A stretch of 18,725 nucleotides of DNA from contig CAVYNL010000008.1 in the NCBI GenBank assembly GCA_963769845.1, forward strand, positions 1-18,725, in the 5' to 3' direction. Of this stretch, positions 7,352 through 14,661 are shown piece after piece (the first letter of the stretch is position 1; each line of letters begins with the position of its first letter). The DNA comes from JBGQMW01 sp963769845. Lineage in GTDB: Archaea; Thermoproteota; Bathyarchaeia; Bathyarchaeales; Bathycorpusculaceae. Under the pieces are notes generated by a model. That model had not been told where the DNA came from and searched no databases. It saw nothing but the letters and a program-made list of their open reading frames with translations. Both the position numbers and the translations under genes were made by a program.

Positions 7352-8050
7352 ATGACCTCAAAGGACGTGCAATCTATGCGAATTGTGCTACGGATCGGAG
7401 GGTCTGTTTTTGCTTCGCCCATTAGACCGGAATTGGTCAGGAAGTACGCTACTCTTCTAGAAGGGTTGGCGAAACGAGGGCACTCGATCGCAGTGGTCGT
7501 TGGCGGAGGAGCTTTGGCGAGAGAGTTTATCGCCGTGGCCAAGAGCCTAGGGCTACGTGAAGAGGAACAGGACGAGGTGGCGATCTCTGTTTCCAGGCTG
7601 TATGCGCAGCTGTTTCTCAACATGCTCGGTGAAATGGGATGCGATGCCGTTCCCTGCACGGTGGATGGTGCTTTGGCCTTTTTGCATGAGGGTAAGGTCG
7701 TGGTTATGGGGGGTTTGAGGCCTGGTATGACGACGGATACGGTTGCGGCGATGATCGCTGAGAAGGTGAAGGCTGATATGCTTGTTAAGGCGTCTGACCA
7801 GGAAGGTGTCTATGACAAGGACCCTCGGAAGCATTCTGATGCTGTGAAGCTCGACCACCTTAGGTTTGAGGATTTGTTTCGGGTCTGCGCTGGAGACAAG
7901 CACGTGGCGGGCATTCATCAGATCATAGACCCTGAAGCGGTCAAGGTTCTGAGGCGCAGCCGGACCAAAGTCGTCGTTGTGAATGGATTCAAGCCAGGGA
8001 ACGTGTTGAGAGCTGCTGAAGGCAAGAAAGTCGGCACTCTCATTGATTAG
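7352..8050 (+). CDS. pyrH: UMP kinase (archaeal PyrH type)
   Basis: This amino acid kinase-fold enzyme phosphorylates UMP to UDP in pyrimidine nucleotide synthesis. Visible motifs are RIVLRIGGSVF (phosphate-binding, about 10-20), VVVGGGALAREFI (about 48-60), GGLRPGMTTDTVAAMIAE (about 120-137), the UMP/ATP-site region typical of archaeal PyrH, and ADMLVKASDQEGVYDKDPRK (about 141-160). The family normally begins directly at M-R-I-V, which is ATG 7376, while ATG 7352 adds eight residues. The outer start is given because the promoter lies so close to it. The gene is monocistronic: a T-rich stretch and a fresh promoter follow. The large open frame antisense to it is a shadow. Confidence 0.93.
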   Translation: MTSKDVQSMRIVLRIGGSVFASPIRPELVRKYATLLEGLAKRGHSIAVVVGGGALAREFIAVAKSLGLREEEQDEVAISVSRLYAQLFLNMLGEMGCDAVPCTVDGALAFLHEGKVVVMGGLRPGMTTDTVAAMIAEKVKADMLVKASDQEGVYDKDPRKHSDAVKLDHLRFEDLFRVCAGDKHVAGIHQIIDPEAVKVLRRSRTKVVVVNGFKPGNVLRAAEGKKVGTLID

Positions 8051-8067
8051 TTTCTGTTTTGTTTTCG
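8051..8067 (+). terminator. T-rich archaeal terminator after UMP kinase
   Basis: TTTCTGTTTTGTTTTCG lies immediately after the UMP kinase stop. Archaeal RNA polymerase commonly terminates at such T-runs without a hairpin. It separates pyrH from the PadR promoter. Confidence 0.5.
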
Positions 8068-8071
8068 AAAA

Positions 8072-8081
8072 GCTTAAATTC
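8072..8081 (+). promoter_or_regulatory. TATA box of the PadR-ABC transporter operon
   Basis: GCTTAAATTC places the inferred start site near 8100-8104, inside the GATATC array. A repressor bound to the array would therefore block initiation and early elongation. Confidence 0.5.
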
Positions 8082-8084
8082 ACT

Positions 8085-8132
8085 GGCGATATCGTTGGCG
8101 ATATCAATAACGATATCTATGGTGATAAGAGA
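8085..8132. promoter_or_regulatory. 12-bp-periodic GATATC operator array (four units) before the PadR gene
   Basis: Four consecutive 12-base units begin at 8085, 8097, 8109 and 8121: GGCGATATCGTT, GGCGATATCAAT, AACGATATCTAT and the degenerate GGTGATAAGAGA. The palindromic core GATATC recurs exactly every 12 bases (8088, 8100, 8112), with GATAAG at 8124. The array spans the inferred transcription start and runs to the PadR start codon, and the last unit contains the ribosome binding site GGTGAT. Local autoregulators of the PadR family commonly bind such promoter sites, so self-repression of the whole exporter operon is the likely use. The assignment to PadR is inference. Confidence 0.7.
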
Positions 8133-8740
8133 TGTACCAGCATAGGAAGCATTGGATGAGGCATACGGCAATGGTTCCCAAAGGCTTCATTCGGTATCAA
8201 GTTCTTGAGTCCCTGGCAGAAAAGTCGATGTCAGGTTCTGAAATAATAAACGAGATAGAAAGCAGGACGAGTGGGCGATGGAAGCCGAGTCCAGGCTCAA
8301 TCTATCCTTTGTTGGCCTGGCTGCAGGACAACGGTCATGTGAAAGAGTTGCCGATGGATCAGGGGGGAATGAAAAGGTACCAACTTACAGACAGCGGTAA
8401 GACCTTGCTCGAAGAGCAGAGAAAGATATCCGAGGAGCAGAGGGAAAAGATTGGCAAATATCGAGAGGAGTTCAGGCGCCATGGAAGAGGAAGGTCCTGC
8501 GGTCCTCCCTTCTTGGGACCCCCTTTTATGGTGCCGCCGTGGATGGTGCCGCCGACGGAGACGACCGCCAAGGTGCGGGGTTCAGTGCGTCAGCTTATGG
8601 CTGCCCTGTTTGAGCTTGTGTGCAACGCGGAGGAGCAGCATTCGGAACAAACGATTGACGACGCCGTGAAACTCTTGAATAACGCAGCTGAGAAGCTTGA
8701 GGAGATTAATCGAGGGCTTGGAGGGAAAAAAAGTGAGTGA
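8132..8740 (+). CDS. PadR-family winged-helix transcriptional regulator
   Basis: This 202-residue regulator has the PadR winged helix at about 15-90. It includes GFIRYQVLESLAEKSMSGSE and the recognition stretch RWKPSPGSIYPLLAWL (about 49-64), which is diagnostic for PadR. The wing ends in GGMKRYQLTDSGKTLL. A charged helical segment follows, then an unusual hydrophobic, proline-rich stretch PPFLGPPFMVPPWMVPP (about 125-141), then a C-terminal helix pair for dimerisation. PadR proteins generally repress a neighbouring transporter operon and release DNA on binding a toxic ligand. The location matches: first gene of an ABC exporter operon, overlapping the next gene by eight bases and preceded by a repeated operator-like array. 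ATG 8132 is chosen because GGTGAT lies five bases upstream, though the domain itself starts at about M14. Confidence 0.92.
   Translation: MYQHRKHWMRHTAMVPKGFIRYQVLESLAEKSMSGSEIINEIESRTSGRWKPSPGSIYPLLAWLQDNGHVKELPMDQGGMKRYQLTDSGKTLLEEQRKISEEQREKIGKYREEFRRHGRGRSCGPPFLGPPFMVPPWMVPPTETTAKVRGSVRQLMAALFELVCNAEEQHSEQTIDDAVKLLNNAAEKLEEINRGLGGKKSE
8528..8554 (+). repeat. Exact 12-bp repeat at 15-bp spacing inside the PadR gene
   Basis: ATGGTGCCGCCG occurs at 8528-8539 and again at 8543-8554, encoding the repeated M-V-P-P of the proline-rich linker. It looks like a recent in-frame 15-bp duplication. Confidence 0.6.
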
Positions 8741-9734
8741 GGACATAATAAAGGCTGAAGGACTGACGAAGGTTTTCAACAGTCACCTGACTGCCGTGGA
8801 CCACGTGGACTTCAGCGTGAAACATGGTGAGATTTTCGGGTTCTTAGGCCCCAACGGCGCAGGAAAAACGACGACTATTAACATGTTGATAACCGTACTG
8901 AAGCCCACCGAGGGCAAAGCATCTGTCTTGGGTCTTGACATTGCAAAACAGAACAATGAGGTTAGGAACGTTATCGGTGTCGTGCCCCAGGAATACACTG
9001 CCGATGAAGACTTGACTGGTTTAGAGAATATCCTCCTATGTGCTGACCTGTATGGAATTCCGCGGAGTGCCGCGAAAGAGCGAGCCATGGATTTGCTGAA
9101 GCTTGTTGAGCTGACCGATTTCAAGGACAAGAGAGTCCAAACATTTTCTGGAGGCATGCGTCGCAGGCTTGAGCTTGCTTGTGGCTTGATCAATAGGCCT
9201 AAGGTGCTTTTTCTGGACGAGCCCACTTTGGGTTTGGACGTGCAAACTAGGACCGCGACTTGGAATTACATTCGAAAGATGAAAAAGGAATATGGCATGA
9301 CGCTTTTCATGACGACCCATTATCTTGAGGAGGCTGATGCACTCTGTGACCGCATTGCGATAATTGACCACGGAAAAATAGTCGTTGTGGGTTCCCCGGA
9401 GGATCTGAAACACAGCTTGGGCGGCGATTCCATAACGTTGGCGATAAAGGAAGACGAGGACGTGAGTGAATTGATCCAGAAAGTTGAACATGTGAAAGAG
9501 GTCCGGAAGGAAAACGGAGGCTACCGCATCAAAGCCGAATTTGGAGAAATCACCACGCCTTTCGTGATCGAAGCCTTACGGAAAAAAGGTTACACCGTGA
9601 CAAAACTTTCATTGACGGAGCCTACATTGAACGAAGTCTATCTTGAATACACTGGCAAGTCATTGCGTGATGCGGAAGAGTCTGGAGAGGCTTTTGCTGC
9701 GCAAAGGATGACTATGAGGAGGGCCCGGCAATGA
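8733..9734 (+). CDS. ABC transporter ATP-binding protein, DrrA-like
   Basis: This is the cytoplasmic ATPase of an ABC-2 type exporter, 333 residues. It has Walker A GPNGAGKTTT, Q-loop VVPQEYTADEDLT, signature FSGGMRRRLELA, Walker B VLFLDEPTLGLD and switch MTTHYLEEAD. The roughly 100-residue C-terminal extension is typical of the DrrA (daunorubicin/lipid exporter) group, including LSLTEPTLNEVYLEYTGKSL. The GTG at 8733 is chosen because GGAGGG lies seven bases before it; the start overlaps the PadR stop by eight bases. The gene ends in an ATGA overlap with its permease. Substrate is unknown; multidrug or lipid export is the family norm. This is the last gene of the operon without a frame break. 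Confidence 0.95.
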   Translation: MSEDIIKAEGLTKVFNSHLTAVDHVDFSVKHGEIFGFLGPNGAGKTTTINMLITVLKPTEGKASVLGLDIAKQNNEVRNVIGVVPQEYTADEDLTGLENILLCADLYGIPRSAAKERAMDLLKLVELTDFKDKRVQTFSGGMRRRLELACGLINRPKVLFLDEPTLGLDVQTRTATWNYIRKMKKEYGMTLFMTTHYLEEADALCDRIAIIDHGKIVVVGSPEDLKHSLGGDSITLAIKEDEDVSELIQKVEHVKEVRKENGGYRIKAEFGEITTPFVIEALRKKGYTVTKLSLTEPTLNEVYLEYTGKSLRDAEESGEAFAAQRMTMRRARQ

Positions 9735-10663
9735 GCGAAGCCAACGGCAATTCAAAAGGCAAATTGCACGGCCTCTGGGCCTTGACCAACAGAGAACTCA
9801 AGAAATGGTACAAGGCTCCTGTGATATTCATCCTTTCCATAGTTCAGCCGATTATTTGGATGGGTTTGCTCGGCAAAGCCATGAACATCAGTGCCATTTT
9901 CTCAAGTGGTTCATTCGCTAATGCCAGATTACTGGGCAAGTCTAGTCTCTGACCCCACCGCTAACCACGACGCAATCTCTACAGCTAGGTGGAGTTCTTT
10001 CAGAGTTCTGCAGAAACAGTATCATGCAAAACACGTTCAATACAACTGATTACTTTTCCTTCATGGCTGTCGGTATGATTGCCTTCACAGCCCTGTTCAC
10101 AACGGCGTTCAGCGGCATGTCAGTGGTTTGGGACAGACGTCTGGGCTTCTTGAACAAGGCTCTCAGCACGCCCGTATCCACGAGCGGTAATAGTATTCTC
10201 CAAAGTGCTTTCTGCAACTTTGCGATCGATGTTTCAAGCAGGCATAATAATACTCATCGCTATCGCATTCGGTCTCCAGTTTGGGGCTAGCTTCAATCCA
10301 CTCTACATACTTGGTGTATTCGCGATCATGTTTCTGATATGCGTGGGCTTGTCTTCGATGTTCATCGCAATCACCATAAGATCAACAAGAATAGAGACTC
10401 CAATGGCTGTCATGAACCTGATAACCCTGCCGCTGATGTTTGCTAGCAATGCCTTCTTCCCTACTAACATCATGCCTTCCTGGCTCCAGACAGTGGCGAC
10501 GTTCAATCCGATGACATACACTACAGATGCTGTGAGACAGCTCTTGATAAACAAGACAACCGACTTCATGGTGGTTGCGAAGGACTTTGCATACGTTGGA
10601 ATATTCGCGGTGCTAGCCGCAACGATAGGTATAGTCCTCTCGTGGAGATTCTTGAACAAGTAG
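9731..10663 (+). CDS. ABC-2 type permease, DrrB-like, broken by at least two frameshifts
   Basis: This is the membrane partner of the DrrA-like ATPase. Three segments in different frames join into one protein of about 310 residues. The first (9731 to about 9945) has WALTNRELKKWYKAPVIF and the first membrane helix (IFILSIVQPIIWMGLL). The second (about 9946-10185) has TTDYFSFMAVGMIAFTALF and the conserved VVWDRRLGFLNKALSTPVS. The third (about 10184-10663) reads VIVFSKVLSATLRSMFQAG and then the remaining helices, including LPLMFASNAFFPTNIMPSWL. The second break lies at 10177-10190 and needs a +1 step. The first lies within about 9900-10000; its exact place is unclear because that linker is poorly conserved, and it is either one -1 step or two +1 steps. 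The start ATG 9731 has GAGGAGGG upstream. No other damage is seen. Confidence 0.85.
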
Positions 10664-10697
10664 AAGATGCCATGACAGAAGGAGGAAGAGGGTCTCT

Positions 10698-11383
10698 GTG
10701 ACGACGATCGTTGAGGCAGCCAAGCTTGAGAAGACCTACATGCTTGGAAAAGTGAAGGTCAACGCATTGCGCGGTGTGAACCTCAAGGTTGAGATGGGCG
10801 ATTTCGTTTCCATTCTTGGGCCCTCGGGAAGCGGCAAATCAACGCTACTGAACCTGATTGGCGCACTTGACAAGCCAACAGGCGGAAAACTACTGGTTGA
10901 GGGCACAGATGTTTCCGCGTTGAATGACAATCAGTTGGCTGACCTGCGACGTCGGATAGGTTTCGTTTTTCAGTTTTTCAACTTGATTCCTCGGATTACT
11001 GCCAGGGAGAATGTCGAGCTGTCCATGTCAATAGCTGGTGTGAACAGGAGTGAAAGGAGAAGGCGCGCTGAAGAGGTTCTTGACACTGTTGGGCTCAAGG
11101 AAAGGATGAATCACAAGCCCACGGAACTCAGCGGAGGAGAACAGCAGCGCGTGGCAATCGCGAGAGCTCTTGGCAAACGATCCCAAGTTTTTCCTGATGG
11201 ACGAACCCACTGGAAACATCGACTCCAAGAACGCCAACGAGATCATTGATCTGGTCAAGAAGCTCAACGAGGAAAGATCTGTCACGATCATAATGGTGAC
11301 CCATGATCAGCACTTGGCTGCGCAGACGCAAGAGAATCGTTCAGATGTTTGACGGCGTGATCATAAAGGAGATAGTGAACTAA
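10698..11383 (+). CDS. ABC transporter ATP-binding protein, LolD/MacB type, with two +1 frameshifts
   Basis: This is the ATPase for the MacB/FtsX-like permease that follows. The first segment carries Walker A GPSGSGKST, Q-loop VFQFFNLIP and signature LSGGEQQRVAIARAL. The second carries Walker B FFLMDEPTGNID and switch MVTHDQHLA. The third gives RIVQMFDGVIIKEIVN and a stop at 11381-11383. The breaks are at 11166-11175 (ARAL to ANDPKF) and 11323-11335 (AAQTQ to RIVQMF). Removing one base at each restores a complete protein of about 228 residues with every motif intact. GTG 10698 has GGAGGAAGAGGG upstream. The stop is one base from the next start, indicating translational coupling. Confidence 0.88.
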
Positions 11384-11384
11384 C

Positions 11385-12681
11385 GTGAAAGCACGCGACA
11401 TCTTCTCTTACGCATTCGGGGGAATAAGGCTGAGAAAACTACGTGCAGGTTTAACAACTTTGGGTGTGGTCATCGGGATTGCTGCCATCGTTGCCTTGCT
11501 TTCGATTACTCAGGGCCTGCAGACTACTATAACTCGGCAGCTTCAAACGGGATTGGCGACGGACACTCTTGATTGTTACGACTGGCAGAGGCTTGGGCGC
11601 GGGCATGGGAGGCGGATTGGGCGGGGGCGATTCTGGATTCACACTCCTGATAAGCGATACCCAGACGATCAACGCATTACAGAACGTCGAAACATCGTTC
11701 GCGATAATCCAAAGGACCGGCTACATTCAATCTGGTGATAAGACGCGGTCCACTACCATAGTAGGTGTGGATTTCGCCAAGTACGCAAGCATTTACACCA
11801 GTACGTTTGTGGCTGAAAGCGGAGCCATCCCAATGAATCCTGAAAACGGAACGGTCGTTGTCGGAAAGCTGGTTAGTGCGCCTTGGAAGAATGAAACGAT
11901 ACTCTTCAGTGCAAATGACAGCATTGAGCTTTTCTGGCCTAACGCCACAGCCCGTCCACCGAGAAACGAGACTTACGCAGGCCATGTTGCAGCTGTTCTG
12001 AAAGAGGTCGGAGGATTCGGGTTCGGAGGTCCTTCGGATTCCAGCGTCTACATTCCGATTTCTCAGGCTGAGAGCTTCTTCGGAACAAATGAATGTGATT
12101 CGATAATTGTGAAATTGACTAACGGTGACAAAGCAACGATTGACAGTGTTTCTAAGGCAATAAGCGATGCTTTCGACGGGGAAGTCTCAGCTATTTCTGC
12201 AACAGCCGTGCTTAGCCTTCTTTCAAGTGTTTTCTCGATCATACAGCTTTTCTTGGGTGGGATTGCTGCCATCTCGCTCTTGGTGGCGGGGATAGGCATA
12301 ATGAACATCATGATCGTTTCTCTGATGGAGCGCACCAGAGAAATAGGCATACTGAAAGCGCTGGGTATGAAAAGCCGGACAGTGCTTTTGATTTTCCTGT
12401 GTGAATCAGTGATAATCGGCCTGATCGGTGCAGTGGTTGGCATAGCTTCAGGCTGGGGCCTAGCGAATCTGGTTGCAGTCTTCCTAGGCAGAGGAGGCAT
12501 ATTCACGGGGGGAGGAAACCAAGCGGCAGGAACTGGCGGAATGACGATAACTCCTGTTCTAACACCGCTAGTGTTCTTGGGAGCCTTGGCGTTCGGCGTA
12601 GGAGTCAGCGTAATCTTTGCCATCTACCCAGCTTGGCGAGCTTCAAAGCTTAAACCAGTAGAAGCCCTAAGATACGAATAG
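11385..12681 (+). CDS. MacB/FtsX-type ABC transporter permease, with one +1 frameshift
   Basis: This is a four-helix mechanotransmission-type permease of about 430 residues. Helix 1 lies in the first segment (AGLTTLGVVIGIAAIVALL), followed by the start of the extracellular MacB periplasmic-core-like domain. The frame breaks at 11565-11575 within TDTL-IVTTGRG and continues to the end. The external domain has N-x-T/S sites (NDS, NAT, NET). The C-terminal FtsX domain carries helices 2-4 with GIGIMNIMIVSLMERTREIG, ILKALGMK and the terminal YPAWRASKLKPVEALRYE signature. It pairs with the preceding LolD-type ATPase, probably for export of peptides, lipids or drugs. The GTG start at 11385 follows the ATPase stop directly. 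Deleting one base restores the whole protein. Confidence 0.88.
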
Positions 12682-12709
12682 ACGATGCCAGACAGTAGAG
12701 GTTCTGAAC

Positions 12710-13157
12710 TTGAAGAGGCTTTACCCCAAGCAACCTCTTGTAGGAGTAGGCGCCATCATCATCTGCAAGGGCCAGAATTCTTCTTGAGAAAAGGAAAAAC
12801 GAGCCGGGACAGGGAAAATGGAGCATTCCTGGCGGTCTTGTTGAGCTTGGCGAAAAGTGCGAGGAGACAGTGGTAAGAGAAGTCAAGGAAGAAACGGGGT
12901 TGACGGTTGATAAGCCTGAACACGTCGATGTCGTGGACAACGTAGAACTTGATGAGAATGGCCGAGTCAAGTATCACTTTGTCATAATTGACTTTTTTGT
13001 GAATCTCAAAGGCGGAACGCTTGGAGCTTCAAGTGATGCTGCAGAGTTGAAATGGGTACCGTTGAAAGAAGTTGAAGAATACACGCTAACAAAGACATTT
13101 AGGGAATTCTACAGAAGAAACTATGAGAAACTAGCAGCCATGGAGTCTTGCTCTTAG
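12710..13157 (+). CDS. Nudix hydrolase, with one +1 frameshift
   Basis: Nudix hydrolases cleave nucleoside diphosphates linked to another group. The reconstructed protein (about 148 residues) begins KRLYPKQPLVGVGAIIICK, a common opening of archaeal Nudix proteins. After a +1 step at 12766-12775 it continues RILLEKRKNEPGQGKWSIPG. The Nudix box G-x5-E-x7-R-E-V-K-E-E-T-G-L is complete (about 12834-12905). The start is taken as TTG 12710, with AGAGG upstream. An ATG at 12685 is in another frame and would need one more shift. The gene lies 28 bases after the MacB-like permease and may share its transcript. A hairpin at 13160-13178 ends it. The exact substrate is unknown. Confidence 0.82.
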
Positions 13158-13159
13158 GG

Positions 13160-13178
13160 CGCGCTTTGCAAAAGCGCG
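13160..13178. terminator. GC-rich hairpin between convergent Nudix and herA genes
   Basis: CGCGCTTT, loop GCA, AAAGCGCG forms a perfect 8-bp stem with a 3-base loop. It lies just after the Nudix stop and 17 bases beyond the herA stop. Being symmetrical it could end or protect both messages. No long T-run follows, so an mRNA 3'-end stabiliser is as likely as a true terminator. Confidence 0.6.
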
Positions 13179-13194
13179 GTTATCTGGTACGGCT

Positions 13195-14661
13195 TTAGCC
13201 TGCTGTGGTGTTTGTGAAGAAGAGCCTGGTTTCTCCCATCGTTTTGACGTCCATTGCTTTCACTTTGGCTACTATGGGGAAGTCTCTTACGGCTTTTCCG
13301 AGTGCAAGGCAATAGTGTGGCGGTAGGTCTCGCGCGATTGACCTTACTGTTTCTGCGTCGACTCTTGCGGCGCGGGAGACGACGTCTAGGTCGTGTTCGT
13401 TTGTGAAGTTGAAGAGAAATATGTTGTCTGCTTGTCTGTAGATGTTGTCGCGGATCGTGTCTGGCTGGTTCGTGATGAACGTAGTGAAGATGCCGAAGTG
13501 GCGCATGCGGGTTACTATGTCGTCCCAATAGGTTTCACGCAAATAGAGGTGGGCCTCTTCAGCGAATAGGAAGACTGCTTTCAGCTTCCAATTTGTCAGT
13601 GATTCTACGAGTTTTCCGAGTACGTATTCGACGACTATCTGGCGGTCGATGCTTCCCGTGTTTCGTAGGTTTATGATTATTGCGCCGCCCTGTTCTTTTG
13701 CTTTGAGCAGGCAGTCTTCAAGCATGGTTGCTTCTGCGATGTTGTCTGTGAAGAAGCCTGAATTGACTAAAGAGTGATAGCGTGAGAAAAGTGCGTCGCG
13801 TACGTGCTGGTTGCAGTTCCAGTTGCGTATTGTCTCTCCCAGCTCATGCAGATTGAGGTTGTCTTTGTCTTTCAATGATTGCCAGATGCGTCTGAACTCG
13901 CGTGCCGATGTTCCGGGCAGATGCAGTGCGTGGATGAGGATTCCCAGCAAGACGTGTAGGTTCAGCTGCTTTAGTGCCAGTTTGAAGTTTTGTGCTGGTG
14001 TGAGAACGTGTATTTTGTCGTAGATGGCGTTTCTCTTTCCATCGCTTGTCATGCCGAGGCTGTGGTATTCGCCGTTCAGGTCGAATATCACGACGGTGGC
14101 CTTGTATCCCACTAGGTTTACCATGAGCAGCTTTGAGAGGTGAGATTTGCCGGTTTCCTTTTTGCCAGTTATGATGTTCAGGCGGCCATCTAGGGATGAG
14201 GCATCTATTGTGAGCAGCGAGCAGTCTTTGGTGGCTCCTAGGACGATGGGAAGTTTTCCTTCGACTCTGGCAAGCTTCAATAGCGTTGGGAGAGGCAGTT
14301 TTCTTATTGTTGATTGTGAGCGGGACGGGAGCCATGAGCTGCTGGGGCTTAGATTTTCGTTTTCGACTGTTGCTCGTATCTTGCAGAAGAGCAGGCTTGC
14401 GTCCTGAATGAACGTGATGTGCGGTGCAATTTCGAGCGGGTCCAAATCCTCGCCCTGTATGAGCTCGCCTCCGTCAGGCAAGCTTCTGAGCAGTTCTTCA
14501 AGAACGCCTGGGATGCTTGCGAACTGCACATCGATAACCTGCACTATCAGGGCTTTTCTCGCTTCGCTGTCGTCGACGAGCAGGTAGTCTCCTTTTTCAA
14601 CCGTCTCGCCGGGAAAGCTCAGGACTTGTAGAATGTTGCCTTCCTTTTTGTACAGTTTCAC
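13195..14661 (-). CDS. herA: HerA-like DNA translocase/helicase ATPase
   Basis: HerA is a hexameric, FtsK/VirB4-related DNA-pumping ATPase that works with NurA nuclease in DNA end resection. The 488-residue protein has an N-terminal HAS-barrel-like beta region (about 1-95). The ATPase core has Walker A ITGKKETGKSHLS (G166-S173), the HerA-type FDLNGEYH segment (about 193-200), Walker B ending in the family's EEAH (368-371) and a polar sensor in TFITNQP (about 394-400). Then come DNIYRQADNIFLFN and the C-terminal PPHYCLALGKAVRDFPIVAKV. GTG 14661 shares one base with the nurA stop and has GGAGAGG about ten bases upstream, so the two are translationally coupled. No mre11 or rad50 lies alongside, unlike the four-gene cluster of many thermophilic archaea. 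Confidence 0.9.
   Translation of the reverse strand: MKLYKKEGNILQVLSFPGETVEKGDYLLVDDSEARKALIVQVIDVQFASIPGVLEELLRSLPDGGELIQGEDLDPLEIAPHITFIQDASLLFCKIRATVENENLSPSSSWLPSRSQSTIRKLPLPTLLKLARVEGKLPIVLGATKDCSLLTIDASSLDGRLNIITGKKETGKSHLSKLLMVNLVGYKATVVIFDLNGEYHSLGMTSDGKRNAIYDKIHVLTPAQNFKLALKQLNLHVLLGILIHALHLPGTSAREFRRIWQSLKDKDNLNLHELGETIRNWNCNQHVRDALFSRYHSLVNSGFFTDNIAEATMLEDCLLKAKEQGGAIIINLRNTGSIDRQIVVEYVLGKLVESLTNWKLKAVFLFAEEAHLYLRETYWDDIVTRMRHFGIFTTFITNQPDTIRDNIYRQADNIFLFNFTNEHDLDVVSRAARVDAETVRSIARDLPPHYCLALGKAVRDFPIVAKVKAMDVKTMGETRLFFTNTTAG

Noticed and set aside
7553..8107. 184-residue open frame antisense to UMP kinase
   Set aside because: UMP kinase motifs cover the same DNA; the antisense product has no recognisable domain or ribosome binding site.
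12063..12623. 186-residue open frame antisense to the MacB/FtsX-like permease
   Set aside because: Proline- and isoleucine-rich mirror of the membrane helices of the permease; a shadow.
12685..12709. ATG 12685 as the Nudix start
   Set aside because: It is in a different frame from the conserved opening of the protein; TTG 12710 with AGAGG explains the start without an additional frameshift.
13844..14335. 163-residue open frame in another frame of herA
   Set aside because: Overlaps the HerA ATPase core on the same strand; rich in Arg, His and Pro with no domain.
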